A program made the translations under genes and the position numbers. Below the pieces are notes generated by a model. It had not been told where the DNA came from. It worked only from the letters and a program-made list of their open reading frames with translations, and ran no database searches. From positions 21,369,001 to 21,433,000 of the forward strand of contig JAWQUS010000001.1 of assembly GCA_036365455.1 (NCBI GenBank): a stretch of DNA of 64,000 bases, in the 5' to 3' direction. The DNA comes from Macrosoma leucophasiata (taxonomy: Eukaryota > Arthropoda > Insecta > Lepidoptera > Hedylidae). This document shows positions 1 through 10,560 of this stretch, piece after piece. Every line of letters starts with the position of its first letter. The stretch's first letter is position 1.

Positions 1-774
1 TCAAGCAAACAAACAAACTATTCAGCTTTATAATATTAAGTATACTTACCAAGAGAAAGTATAAAATAGTACACCTTTAAAAAAAATAAAAAGAATATTA
101 AAAATTAAGATGAGATGAGATTAGAACATCTCGCGGTGGTCATCACGGATTTTGAGATTCTAGCACACTGCGGACACTCCGCCAAAACTCCATACAAACG
201 CTTAATTTGGTCTCTGTTACACAGACATCAATCAGTGACGTGTATTTACACGTGCACCTGTATGCGTAGCATGTAGAAAATACCAAACGATGCCCATAAG
301 AGGGGGGGAGGTTTGGTGAGGCGGGGAAATCGAGCGGGTCCTCGAAGTGTCCATTCTATACGTAGTATTATTACATATTCTCTGCTTCTAGTTAAGAACT
401 TCGGATGGAACAAAAACTTATTCCAACTCGAACTAAGCACGTCTTAGGTGTTATTGCTATGCCACTAAAACGGTAAAATGTTATCGATTAACTTTCAATT
501 TCCAAAACGGTAAAAATCGTCTATCAATTACCCTAAAAAAACCTCATTAAGGTAAACAAGTATTGAATAAACGAAGTTGGTGGCACGATGTAACGGGCCC
601 CTTCCGGTGTGGATGCGTGTGCGCACGTTCGTTGATATAAATACATAATGGCCGTGACAGTGACGAGATGGCCCATCCATTGTCGTTTTAGTGTTTTGTT
701 ACTGATGTATTCGAAATGAGACACACTTTTTGTTGATGAATAACATCAAGAATTGTGATTCGTCGATATGGTGG
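1..774. other. AT-rich DNA without a recognised feature
   Basis: I see no gene, RNA or clear repeat here. The short open frames are chance frames in AT-rich DNA with no protein family I recognise. A small GC-rich patch lies around 576-640. Confidence 0.6.
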
Positions 775-842
775 CATTTTTTTTATGTAATGGAAGTGGC
801 AAACAAGCATGCAGTTCACATTGATGTTAAGTGATGACTGCA
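775..842 (-). mobile_element. S-A SINE-like element, 3' fragment
   Basis: Reverse-strand tail of the S family. It shows the T run, then GGAAGTGGCAAACAAGCATG and the ATTGATGTTAAGTGATGACTG block. It is broken after GACTGCA, so about 220 bases of the 5' part are missing. A plus-strand copy begins 113 bases downstream. Confidence 0.85.
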
Positions 843-954
843 TGATGAAGTTAAGAGATGCGTATCTCGCTAAAATTTAAGAAAATACTTAGTTTTAATA
901 AAATGCTATGTCGTGGTACCAAAATTGGATTGCATTCACAGATTAACTACTGGT

Positions 955-1239
955 ACTGGTGGTAGAGCTCCAGTGATTGAGTTCGCTTGCGTAGGCACCA
1001 CCGCATTACCTAATCTACTTGCCGCTAAATGGTAGTGTTCAGCTATATCGTGTTCCGGTCAGGTGGTAATGTACGGCCCTGTAATTTCCGGCACAGATGC
1101 ATAACCATAGGCCTAAGAAGTGGCAACGCATCTTCAATAAAATCTCGGGTTTCGTGTAGTTGTTGATATTCTACATTATTAATCACCATCAATGTACAAC
1201 TATTATGCTTGTTTGCCACTTCATAACTTAAAAAAAAAA
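955..1239 (+). mobile_element. S-A SINE-like element, near full length
   Basis: The copy runs from ACTGGTGGTAGAGCTCCAGTG to a short A run. S-A diagnostic blocks are present (TTGCCGCTAAATGG, GGTCAGGTGGTAATG, ATTTCCGGCACAGA). The second half is diverged. The first 30 bases of the family contain a GAGCTCC / GGAGCTC inverted repeat that could form a small hairpin at the transcript 5' end; here the second arm is mutated. No target duplication is evident. No clear Pol III box B is visible, so SINE is a working label based on size, 5' constancy and poly(A). Confidence 0.85.
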
Positions 1240-1577
1240 GTTTATATTCTTTTCCACGTTGTTCCGGGAAATGTAATTACGAGTCCTTTGAGAAGTATTT
1301 TACTGCTGAGTAAACGTATTGCACGTTGAACTTTGTGAAATCGTTCGTAATCATTGTCATGGCAGTAGGGTTGTCAATATTTATATTATCTTAATTTAAA
1401 CCGTCAAAACACGAGAGACCGTCGGCGCTAAAAAACAATTAAAATCAACTGTCATATTTTCTCGCGAGTTAAAAATAAATTGCTAGTTTAGAAAAATACA
1501 TGCTTTTACATTGGCAATTTTTAGTCATGAAATTGGTAAATTAGCTTACAGTTCCCATGTTCATATTCATTGTTTTT

Positions 1578-2044
1578 AAGCTATTGCATAGCTTCCATCG
1601 AGGGCCTTGAGCGCGGGGACCGAATTCAGAAATTCCGTAACGAAAAAACCTCACGCTCCCCACTCCGACGGCCACGGAGGTGTAGCTTGAAGGCCGTGCA
1701 TTGTCTTACGTCGTTTCTTTTCGGCAGTCTTCGACACGGTGTTTGTGTGCGTGCAACTAGACGTATTGTACGACTCTACGAAGCTCGCACGAATCGAGAC
1801 GAGCTGCTCCGAAATCGGACGAATACATAAGCAGCTGTTTATATGTATTGTAAAATAATAAAAATATTTCAAACAATATTAACTTTTGTATTTAATAAAA
1901 GAAAAAAAAATGTTTTCTTATCGGTCACCACGCTCAAAAAGTGTAACTTGAATTAATATCAAAGAAAAAAAGAAATACTGCATAAATAAAATAAATGAAT
2001 AATTATAATTGCATAAGTTGATACAAAATGCTATGCAATAGCTT
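1578..2044. repeat. Inverted 15-bp repeat pair bounding a possible element
   Basis: AAGCTATTGCATAGC at 1578-1592 is repeated in inverted orientation at 2030-2044, where it is followed by TACCGCGGCAGTCCCC. The latter string resembles a dispersed lepidopteran repeat end known to me. Whether the two arms are termini of one element or two independent repeat ends cannot be settled by reading. An open frame at 1570-1830 shows no recognised domain. Confidence 0.35.
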
Positions 2045-2104
2045 TACCGCGGCAGTCCCCGTCGATTTTTTTTTTTTAAGTTTTTTATAAAATCTTCTTT
2101 AGGC

Positions 2105-2305
2105 AAACTCAAACTCAAAAATTCATTTAACTCTTGGAAATAATAGAATTTGCTTGTGTTAGGTTAAGTTACAAATATAAAATTAAAGCGAATAACAACT
2201 GATACGTTGATTAATATGTCAAAGTAAACAAAATAAAATAAATAATGGTCCAAATATACTTAATAATAAAAATGGGTATCAACAGAATGTTCCATACTCT
2301 CTTTT
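2105..2305. repeat. Dispersed repeat L, copy 1
   Basis: AT-rich block that matches 21303-21510 in the same orientation. The shared landmarks are AAATTAAAG, the CAACTGATA or CAATTGATA block, ATGTCAAAG and the CAGAATGT or TAGAATGT block before a T-rich end. The composition suggests the 3' UTR of a LINE read on the minus strand, but no coding part is present. Confidence 0.5.
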
Positions 2306-2650
2306 ACTGCAGTGATCACTTAGAATCAATGTAAACGGCAAAACCCTATGCCACTTTTTTAAAAATAATATTGCCAACCCTATACTTTAAGGACGTCAGT
2401 TGTAATTTAAAGTCCATGAAAACGTGCGCATGCGTTTCACACGAAATCGTTAAACGTATTTTTGTGGTTATCCAAAATAGCAACGAATGGACATCGATAG
2501 TTATGTAACTCGATTTATTTTTTGTGTTTGCACAAACGGTAACTCGGATTGCTAATGTAATTGAAATAACACCTTGGCGGTCAAACATCTGTAATTGGAG
2601 TCTGAACAAAGTGTGAATTACAAAGTAACAACGGATCGGCGGCACGTGAC
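2306..2650. other. No gene recognised
   Basis: The region between repeat L and the SINE-like block at 2651 contains open frames on the minus strand, one of 99 codons, without any family resemblance. I treat them as chance frames. Confidence 0.5.
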
Positions 2651-2823
2651 GCCTATTGCAGATTATATATTGCAGAATAGCTGTTAGAGGTGTCTAACAG
2701 TTCTACTGCAACGCAGTTGTCCTGTGTTCGATTGCCGTACTGTTTGTATTTTTCCATTTTCTGATTTTCCAGTGCCAACCTAGGTTTAGTATTGTGCCCG
2801 GCGTTGTCAGATATTTGGCAGGC
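2651..2823 (+). mobile_element. Degenerate relative of tRNA-derived SINE D
   Basis: A box-B-like TGTGTTCGATTGCC is followed by TTTTTCCATTTTCTG and then GTGCCCGGCGTTGTC. The same order is seen in the two intact D copies near 56.3 and 57.8 kb (box B, TTTTTCCATTTTCTGG, GTGCCCGGAGATGTC). Identity is low outside these blocks, so this is either an old copy or a sister family. Confidence 0.4.
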
Positions 2824-2856
2824 CATAGATTCCCAAATATCTGACATTTCGATCAT

Positions 2857-2898
2857 AGATAGGGAGAGGGTGGATCCTCTCCGGACCCTCTCCTTATC
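2857..2898. repeat. Imperfect hairpin, 14-bp arms
   Basis: GATAGGGAGAGGGT pairs with ACCCTCTCCTTATC with one mismatch across a 14-base loop. It sits just upstream of an RTE tail. Confidence 0.5.
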
Positions 2899-2929
2899 AC
2901 CATCTTGACGATAACATACCTCATTATAT

Positions 2930-3160
2930 CAGCCATAGGACGTCCACTGCTGAACATTGGCCTCTCCCAATGACCTCCATGCCGACCGATCGGAAGCGAC
3001 GTGCATCTAGCGGGTACCTGCAGCCTTCATTAGATCGTCGGTCCATCTTTCAGGTGGACGCCCTACGCTGCGTTTGCCGATACGTGATCTCCACTCGAGA
3101 ACCTTTCTGCCCCAGCGGCTATCGGTTCTCCGAGCTATGTGCCCTGCCCATTGCCACTTC
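2930..3160 (-). mobile_element. RTE-type LINE R, 3' fragment
   Basis: The minus strand carries the degenerate C-terminus of an RTE-clade endonuclease/reverse transcriptase polyprotein. Recognisable pieces are KWQWAGHIA, a GKRS-like stretch, RWTDDL and a final VQQW. The DNA signature of the tail, CATAGGACGTCCACTGCTGAAC, is kept (20 of its bases are GACGTCCACTGCTGAAC plus flank). Frameshifts make it non-functional. The flanking CATACCT on both sides may be a 7-bp target duplication. It is the same family as the copy at 53131-53534. Confidence 0.8.
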
Positions 3161-3652
3161 ATACCTATTTGTGTATAAATAAATAATTTGGTCTTGAAAA
3201 ATTTGGAGAATCCAATGAAACTATCTATAATTTATTCCACTTACATTATGCCATTAAAATTCGTACTGTTTGTATAGCAAAATTGCTTATTCATTGTCAA
3301 GGAAAGCCACTGTAACCTATGTAGGTTACGTTAATATTAATAACAACAGAAAACAACACAGAACAATAAGTGTTTCCTGTAAACATTTAAAACAACTCAA
3401 CAACTATGAATTAAGTTGGTAAAATAAACATGAGTTACTACAAAGGCTGCACTGAAACCGGCGTGAAATTGCCGTTTAACGTGCTTTAAATACAGTGTTT
3501 AAGTTATTTTTATACTTTTTAAAGGGAGCGATCACACCTCCGGACACCGAATGATGAATGCCATAATCGTACTGCGCGAGGAAATTATAGGGTGGTGGTG
3601 CATGTTCAAGTTTTGACGGCAATATCATGAATATTTTATTTTTAAATTCAGG
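3161..3652. other. No gene recognised
   Basis: Unique AT-rich DNA. A 65-codon minus-strand frame at 3476-3673 overlaps the F hairpin and shows no family resemblance. Confidence 0.5.
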
Positions 3653-3690
3653 GGGCTTCAGTAGCTCTTCCAAAAGAGCTACTGAAGCCC
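3653..3690. repeat. Perfect hairpin made of SINE F head sequence
   Basis: GGGCTTCAGTAGCTCTT (3653-3669) is followed by its exact reverse complement (3674-3690) across a 4-base loop. The same head sequence starts again at 3695 as the beginning of SINE F. Three heads in plus, minus, plus order are therefore stacked within 60 bases. Confidence 0.9.
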
Positions 3691-3694
3691 TTCA

Positions 3695-3848
3695 GGGCTT
3701 CAGTAGCTCATTTGGAAGAGCGCCTGGACTAGATTCCCAGTAGGTCGCGAGTTCGAGTCTCGCCTGAAGTCAAATTTTTCTTTCCATTTTTATTTAAAAA
3801 TAAAATATATTTCACAAGCATGTGTTAATGCGAAATAATATAAAACAA
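3695..3848 (+). mobile_element. tRNA-derived SINE F
   Basis: The first 78 bases fold as a tRNA-like cloverleaf. The acceptor GCTTCAG pairs with CTGAAGT, the D stem is GCTC/GAGC, and the T stem is GCGAG/CTCGC with loop TTCGAGT. The anticodon stem is imperfect, so it is a SINE head and not a tRNA gene. The body CAAATTTTTCTTTCC and tail CAAGCATGTGTTAATGCG recur at 10561-10652. The box A region (TAGCTCATTTGGAAGAG) and box B region (GAGTTCGAGTC) are both present. Confidence 0.8.
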
Positions 3849-3867
3849 TATCATGAATGTGAAAAAA

Positions 3868-4212
3868 TTGCAGTTGGTGATTATTGAAGAGAACAATATG
3901 ACTTCTTACAGGAGATGAATACTGCGCCTTCGGATGATATCCGCTTTATCAATTAAGCCAACTGACACATACATCGATACAGGGATCTGACCGTTAGCTA
4001 AATTGATAAAGCGATTCCGCTTTATCAATCATCAAATCATCCGAAGGCGCAGATTCATCTCCTGCAAGAAGTCATATTGTTCTCTTCAATAAACACCAAC
4101 TGCAAATATTACATCGATACAGGGATGTGACCGTTAGCTTAATTGATAAAGTGGAATATCATCCGAAGGCGCAGGATTCATCTCCTGTAAGAAGTCATAT
4201 TGTTCTCTTTAA
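3868..4212. repeat. tRNA-like cluster G: three units, first one inverted
   Basis: One unit reads ACATCGATACAGGGAT, GACCGTTAGCT, AATTGATAAAG, ATCATCCGAAGGCGCAG, ATTCATCTCCTG, AAGAAGTCATATTGTTCTC. Unit 1 (3868-3954) is inverted; unit 2 (about 3970-4105) and unit 3 (about 4110-4212) are direct. Units 1 and 2 can form a hairpin with roughly 85-bp arms, interrupted by a bulge that itself contains a 12-bp foldback (4002-4013 with 4018-4029, loop ATTC). The TTAGCTTAATTGATAAAG and GGATTCATCTCC blocks resemble box A and box B of a tRNA. I infer a tRNA-derived repeat; it is not a functional tRNA gene. Confidence 0.7.
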
Positions 4213-6045
4213 TCTACGAAGTCATCCTCCGCTTTGTACAATGCAATTGTTTCACTAAATTAGACATGGGATGACACTTTTTTTAAAATTTACTAAGACT
4301 TTTACTTCATAACAATCCTCGGCTGTGATTGTTAACGCCGTAAAAAACGAAGCCAATATTGGATCGTCGTCGATTTGTCACGTGACTTTACGTTGATGAC
4401 AAGTAATTCTCATTAGCTTCATTTTCAGTAGCATATACGACTGTAGCTAGACTAGAGTCAAATTGAATACGGAGGGAAATAGAACTGTACGTCACCATTT
4501 AGCAACAGGCAGGTAGATAATATGGTTTTGAGTTCGATCACTGGCGATGCAAAAGTGCTGGTAGTGATCAACGTACTTATTATTGAATTCCTTCTCTGAG
4601 GATTTCTAACAAACTATAAATATCTACGTAGGTGATTACTGATTTGAAGCGATATTTCCAAAAAAGAGAAACGGTTGACAAAAACATGAAATATGACACC
4701 CAGAACCTATTTCTGAACCGTCAATGCCAAATACCAATGTCACTTGAAAAATCATTAGCAAAGTGACACCGGTATTTATTTTCTCATATCTGACTAAGCT
4801 GCGCGGCGTTTGGTTCGCCTCCAAGTATTGTATGAGTAACACTGCCATGACACTTGTATTGTTGCCGATATAGACATATCGAGATGCCAGCGTCGATATC
4901 CGCAGGTAGGCAATCAGTGCTTATGCGGACTTGCATTTTTATTGACTTGGCATAGATCCTTTTTGTGTCATGGCCATTTATTCTCTTCTCAGTCGTTCAC
5001 TCTTGGCAGAGTGGTCGTGATTATGGGTCTTTCAGTGTTGACCACAGCCTTCGCGATTGCTCTCCACCAGCCTCTGTGTGTGGCACTGCGAGTACACTCT
5101 GTGATGGAGGAGACAGTTGTAGTTTTTATAAGAGCCTTCCACTCGCCCTTGTGCTTCTAGGCGCTCCATAGAGTCGGGTTTACGGCCATTTAAAGGTACT
5201 ACAATTAACCCGTCCCAGCTTTGTACGGGTGGCAAACCCATTCTTTACAATTTTTATACTATTTTTGGACTAGTTTTGCCACTCGTGTTGTTGTTGTGAA
5301 AGATATCCCGCAGGTAATCAGAATAATAACAATCGTTCTGTTACCGCAATTCCTAGGTTTTAAAGTTTAATATTTGATATCTTATATCCCATGCAAACAT
5401 TTAACGATTTTTAAGTGACTGTGAAGCACTTTTAAGTGTTATTGAACGGGCAATAAAAAAGATACAGTTGTCTTCTTAGAATTTCTCGATACTATTTCAA
5501 CGGTTAGAAAAAACCGTATCAATGTTAGCTAGGGTATTTACATCTCACACCAATAGCACTTCGAAACATTAAAAAACCTAATCACAACAAACAACGGTGA
5601 TTACTTTCGAAAGCGTGAACTTATGCGAAACCGAAAAAAAAACTCGCGATTAAAATATGCATTACTAGCAAAACGAAAGTAACAATGAGTTTACTTACGA
5701 ACAGTATTATTTCCCATCAAAGTATAAGAAATCGAGCATACACACGATTCGAAGCTGTGAGAACGGCTGGACGAGCGAGCGGTCGAGCGGGCAATCTCGG
5801 GTCGTGCGTCCCGTCGGGTAAATTGGCCACTGTCATAGTGTTCGACTCGATTGATTTGTGAAATGTACCGCTCGTAAAATCACTGGCGGCTGTGGTAGTT
5901 AAAGCTCGGAGTAACAGAAAGCGAGCAGACTGTCGCTTTTCGTTGCTAAATGTGGCGAAGAATCTCAGATCATCTTCATTCTTCATTCTTCGTTGTGATT
6001 TTGAAACAAAACTTTTGTGAACCTAATGATTTTAATTTTGAAAAA
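4213..6045. other. Unique DNA, no gene recognised
   Basis: Several short frames at 4940-5240 overlap on both strands. On the minus strand they read through a stretch that vaguely recalls LINE C-termini, but I cannot assign it. The 5717-5986 minus frame is low complexity. No promoter or RNA gene was recognised. Confidence 0.5.
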
Positions 6046-6049
6046 TCAT

Positions 6050-6245
6050 GCTATATCCCATTACGGGATCCGACAGAGAGCGTGGAGGGCTAGATAGCCC
6101 GGTTCTTACGCAACTACCGTGCCTCTTCTACATTCATCGCTCGTATGTTACATGCACGTTGATTGCAAATACTCTCGATCCCACCTTTCGGACAGTATGT
6201 ACTGGACTTATTTGGTCAAGATTTTCCTGGGTAACAGCAACTCAG
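6050..6245 (-). mobile_element. RTE-type LINE C, 3' fragment
   Basis: This carries the recurrent C tail block: GCAGAGAGTGTGGAGCGCC-like, then a TATCCCGGTTCT-like block, GTGCCTCTTCTACATTCATC and ACATGCACG. It continues into the more internal part (CGGACAGTA, TTATTTGGTCAAG). It is the same family as 27604-27891, where a coding remnant can be read. It abuts an S-B fragment. Confidence 0.75.
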
Positions 6246-6257
6246 TACTTGTATTCG

Positions 6258-6408
6258 CATGTAATGAAGATGGCAAATAAGCATGAAGCTGACATTGATG
6301 TTATGTGATGACTGCAGCCTATAGACATCTACATAAAACCAGAGGTCAAGATGCAGATGCGTTGCCACCCCTGACACTTAAGTTGTAATGTGTCTGTGAT
6401 AGTTATTT
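6258..6408 (-). mobile_element. S-B SINE-like element, 3' half
   Basis: Reverse-strand S-B. It has GGCAAATAAGCATG, GATGACTGCAGCCTATAGAC, the S-B form ATCTACATAAAACCAGAGGTC and GTGATAGTTATT. It is truncated in the middle of the family consensus. Confidence 0.85.
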
Positions 6409-6725
6409 GCCTAGTAAAATAATATATTATTTAGTAGTCCTGGCACATAAAATTAGGAACAGAGAAGCAGAATCTACACTCGACTGCAACAATATCGGTG
6501 TTAAATACATCACAACTCCATAACAAACTGTTAATGAAAAATTTAATGTTTCAAACGCCGGCGCCGTCTGTTTGCCCAACCCTTAGCATGTCCTGTGCAA
6601 CCGTGAGAGCGGTCGCGAGTCTTCACGGAAAAATAATCGCCTTCACGGAACTGCACCAACCGTAGTGTCAATTATCGATAGACCTGACTAGAAAAAAAAA
6701 ACACCTAAATACTGATCAGTGTATA

Positions 6726-7240
6726 AAAACCGACCAAGTGCGGGTCGAACTAGCGTTAACAGGGTTCCGTACATTTTTTATACCGTAACCTTTAATATCA
6801 TAGACTTCTCATAAGTTTTCCTGTAAACCTTTTACTTAAAGTTTAAAATTTATATATGGTAGTGTTCAGCACTATTGTGTCCCCATTAGATGGTAATGTA
6901 CGGGCCCCGTTATATCTATCACAGAGACACAACAACTAAGGTCTCGTGGCAATGCATCTGCATTATGACCTCTGGTTTTGTGTAGATGTCTATAAGCTGC
7001 AGTCATCAATTAACATTCATGCCTCTGCCTCCTTCGTTACAAAGAAATAAAATATACATCTTATACATTTGGGTGTTTCTTCGGTCGCTGGTTTACATAA
7101 TAATATGTGTAGGTGTCAAATTTTAACTCAATCAGCCCATTCGTTTTAGAACAAATTGACCGTGACAAAGAGTGACAGACACACATGTGATTTAACAAGG
7201 GTTCCCTTTATTCATTTTGATGATACGGAATCCTTAAAAT
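6726..7240 (-). repeat. Dispersed repeat P, split by an S-B copy
   Basis: It begins AAAACCGACCAAGTGCGGGT and AGGGTTCCGTAC, the reverse of a very common lepidopteran repeat end, and ends near GATACGGAATCCTTA. The S-B copy at 6856-7051 interrupts it. No coding sequence was recognised. Confidence 0.7.
6856..7051 (+). mobile_element. S-B SINE-like element, 5'-truncated
   Basis: It starts at ATGGTAGTGTTCAGCACTAT, inside the family consensus. It keeps the S-B markers (TTAGATGGTAATG, TATCACAGAGACACAACAAC, GTAGATGTCTATAAGCTGCAG) and ends in an A-rich tail. It is inserted in repeat P. Confidence 0.85.
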
Positions 7241-7601
7241 ATTTCTCTTACACCAATGATCAGTTTGTAAAAAGCGGTTCGTATTTAATTGTGTGATTAA
7301 ATCCACACGTTCACGTATCACATGCATAGTAAAAAATATTCATTCGAATGTTAAGAAACGTTTAGTTGCACGTCTTTTTACGATGTGTACCTATAGATGT
7401 CGTCTGAAAATGGTAATGCGAGCAGTCTTAATTGATATAATAACACGTACCTTAAAGGTACGCCCTGATTGCACCGTGAGCTAAGCCCAAGCCGAGTTGA
7501 GCTTAGCGTTCAACTAGCTCTACGGGGATAGGCTAAACGGACCCAGAAAATCAAAGTGGGTGTAAAAAATGCTTAAACGAATTGAGCTGTTTCAATTGTA
7601 G

Positions 7602-7747
7602 ATTTTTTTTCTCTCCTTTGTATAATTAAACAAGAGGAGTAAGAAATGTTGTGGATGACTTGACAGAAGTCCTCGCTACGGCTTACGGGCGACTTAAGTC
7701 AATATCAACATGAAAGGTGAGTATAGAGTGGGTTAGGTATGTAAAAT
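7602..7747 (-). mobile_element. Retroposed-looking insertion with short direct repeats
   Basis: The block is bounded by TTCAATTGTAG (7591-7601) and TTCAATTGAAG (7749-7759), a near-perfect direct repeat. On the minus strand it ends in an A run. Inside, TTGACAGAAGTC and GACTTAAGTCAA can pair, flanked by TGTTG and CAACA, giving a structured core. It splits the left copy of the 51-bp duplication that flanks the S-A element at 7781, so it inserted after that S-A copy. Its identity is unknown to me. Confidence 0.5.
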
Positions 7748-7780
7748 GTTCAATTGAAGTTGGTGCGTTGCTATGATTTC

Positions 7781-8057
7781 CGGGCTCCAGGGACGGAGCT
7801 CGCGGGCGTAGGCACCACCGCATTACCTAATATACTTGCCGCTAAATGGTAGTGTTCAGCACTATCGTGTACCGGTCAGGTGGTAATGTACGATCCTGTA
7901 ATTTCCGGCACAGAGGCATAACACCTTAGGCCTCAGGAGTGCTAATGCATCTGCATTTTGACCATGGTCTTTGTGTGGGTGTCTATAGGCTGCAGTCATC
8001 ACTTATCATCAATGTGAACTGCATGCTTGTTTGCCACTTCGATAACATAAAAAAAAA
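7781..8057 (+). mobile_element. S-A SINE-like element with a long target duplication
   Basis: Nearly complete S-A, lacking only the first few bases. It carries all S-A markers and ends ATAACATAAAAAAAAA. The sequence to its right (8059-8109) duplicates the sequence to its left (7569-7601 plus 7760-7777, separated by a later insertion) over 51 bp with three differences. Confidence 0.9.
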
Positions 8058-8218
8058 CATGCTTAAACGAAATGAGCTGTCTCAATTGTAGTTGGTACGT
8101 TGCTATGATCAAGACTATTAATGGATGAAGATCTCAGCTATATTCTTCTGCTTTCGTTAATTGAGAGTGTGCGCGGAATTAAATAAATCATGTCTACATA
8201 ACTCGTATGTCTGTGGTC

Positions 8219-8533
8219 CTTTTTAGGGTTCCGTAGTTAACAAGGAATCCTTATAGTTTCACCATGTCCGTCTGTCTGTTTGTCTGTCTGTATGTCTGTC
8301 CGTCCGCGGTTTAGCGCAAAAACAATTGGTACTTACTAGTAACTTGAAATTTGGCACACATATAGGTACACCTTAATCACGCCGACAAAGTGGTAGAATA
8401 ATAGGTACCATGACAAATAAAATTATTTAGGGTATCTCCCCTCCTCCCCTTTTTTTCATTGCATTAATCAAACCTAAAATCTACGGAACCCTACACTGCG
8501 CGTGGCCCGACACGCACTTGACCGGTTTTTTTA
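8219..8533 (+). repeat. Dispersed repeat P, near complete
   Basis: It starts TTTTAGGGTTCCGTAG, has a GTCTGTCTGT-rich stretch, then TTGGCACACATATAG, and closes ACACGCACTTGACCGGTTT. I recognise this as one of the commonest dispersed repeats of lepidopteran genomes; I do not assign it to a superfamily. It touches an S-B copy at its right end. Confidence 0.75.
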
Positions 8534-8790
8534 ATTATGGTAGCAAACAAGAGTGCAGTTCACATGGATGGTACCTAAGTTACGACTGCGCCCTTTAGAC
8601 ATCTTTACAAAAAGCGGAGGTCAATATGCAGTAGACGCGTTGCCACCCCTGAGGCCTTACTTGTCTTGCCTCTATGATAGGATAGTACACCTGCATTTAC
8701 CATATAACCGGAGCATGATAGTGTTGATCATTATCATTTGGCGGCAGATAGATTAGGTAATGCGGTGGTGTCTACGATTTGGAACTGTAC
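8534..8790 (-). mobile_element. S-B SINE-like element, degenerate
   Basis: Reverse-strand copy covering almost the full consensus: GCAGTTCACATGGATG, GACATCTTTACAAAAAGC, CATTTGGCGGCAGATAGATT, AGGTAATGCGGTGGTG. The outermost 5' end is lost. Several deletions mark it as old. Confidence 0.8.
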
Positions 8791-10360
8791 AACAACCTTC
8801 AGACCATTAAAAAGAAAAATTATAATTATTATTAAAAATTATGCCATCGCAAGAGTACCTAATTGCGGCTGATCACGCTATCCGCTAATATGCGAATTTC
8901 ACTCGGCAATTAGCAGTCGGTGATAACGATTCGCTTTATTCGCCCAATGACGACTGAGTACCAGTACTACCGCCAGTTTAGGCCCCAGTTCGATAGTATT
9001 TTTTAGGCTACACTATAACTGTTTTATTTATAAAATATGTTTAAAAAACCTATTCAAATGTTATAGTAACATTACCCTTAGATAGGTATATTAAAGTTTA
9101 TACTGCTATGCGTTACTTTCTTCGCAAACCGCAGAATTGACTGGATCATGTAATCTTTCTTCAGATCCAAATTCGAGTTCAATATCGATTCCCAATTATA
9201 AAACGTTTGTCCGGTTTCGAAAGTGATTGTACCTATAATCCATATGAAATTAAATTATGCCCTACATTTTCTAACCAATCAATCGTCAAAAGAAAATTAA
9301 GTACGAAAATTTAAGATGAATTGACACCAAAAATAAATCAAATTAAGGACGACGGCATTAGATTGCGATCTTTAGAAAAAAAAAATATGCGTGCCTTTGT
9401 TCTCAGTAAGAATATAATGCCCTTACATTACGTAACAAAAATATGTTGCAATAAAATATTGAGTGTGCTTACAGACATTACATAAGCTAATAAGGAAGAT
9501 ATCGGCTGTGAATAATAATTATACATCGGTATTTTTTCTTATCTGTAATAACCATGTATTTAATATTTGTATGTTCTTTGTTTATGTATGGTTGGTACAA
9601 AACATAACTGATATGTTCAATGTTTATTACCAACGGTTAATATTACGACATTTCTTTGGAATTCATTGCACTATTTAAATTAAATGAGTAACTTCAGCCA
9701 GGTTACTCCATAGGTGTAGACTATTTTATACAATTCCATATTACTTATTAGGAAAATCATCAATCATCAATAATAATATAACCCTGCAACATACCTCTAA
9801 TTGTACGTCTATATTTTGTTTTTTTTTACATTAAAAAAAATGATTTCCATAGATAAATTATTCGCTATAGTAGTTTGAACAATTTCAATAATTACAGATT
9901 TTAAAAGGCAAACACAATCATATTAATTGACCATAAGAATTGTACTTTTATTTTAAGTGTTTATTTTGTTAGTACCAAGTCCTTGGGGAGAAAATGTTCC
10001 CTTTATGTACCCAAAGTCCTATGACGCTGCGCGAGAGCAACCACGATTAAAACATTTAAATTATTTTTATTTTTAAATGAATATGAAAAATAAAAACGTG
10101 AACCAACAATACCGAAGTCAAACGCTTATTTATTGGTTGCCTTACAGAATCAAATGTCATAAAAAGTAATATTACACGACTTGAGCTTGTCCTCCCGCCG
10201 CCGGTGGTCGGACCGCGGCCTAATTCGGGTAGCCATCATAAAAATGTAGAAGGCAGTTATTAATCAATCAGCTCTGGGGTTATTATTCGGTCACTGATAT
10301 CATCGGACACTTCCTAAAAAACATTTTTAATAAAATTGATGTATTTATATACTTTTTATT
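8791..10360. other. Unique AT-rich DNA
   Basis: No gene, RNA or repeat was recognised. A GC-rich patch (CCTCCCGCCGCCGGTGG) lies near 10193. Confidence 0.5.
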
Positions 10361-10361
10361 C

Positions 10362-10408
10362 CTGGTGCTCCAGTCGCTCTTCCAACTGAGCTACTGAAGT
10401 CCTGCCCG
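10362..10408 (-). mobile_element. SINE F head fragment
   Basis: The reverse complement reads GGACTTCAGTAGCTCAGTTG followed by GAAGAGCG, the tRNA-like head of F with a well-kept box A. The rest of F appears 150 bases away in the opposite orientation. Confidence 0.7.
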
Positions 10409-10560
10409 ATTTGTCAAATCTTTCCTTCACATTTATTGCATTGCTTTATGGTAGCAGCAGCGCCATCTATTGCCAAACTATGCTAGTTAGGCAACCGATA
10501 TAATAGACTTTGCAGTTTATTGAATATCGTAAAGAAGTCGCATTTACCCTTAATAATTTC

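Noticed and set aside
3695..3772. Apparent tRNA gene (cloverleaf with good acceptor, D and T arms)
   Set aside because: The anticodon stem has a mismatch and extra bases, and the sequence continues into a body and tail shared with 10561-10652. It is a SINE head.
5032..5241. Possible LINE C-terminus on the minus strand
   Set aside because: Only a vague resemblance (ALIKTTTVSS, THRGWWRAIAK); no second copy in the window and no diagnostic motif.
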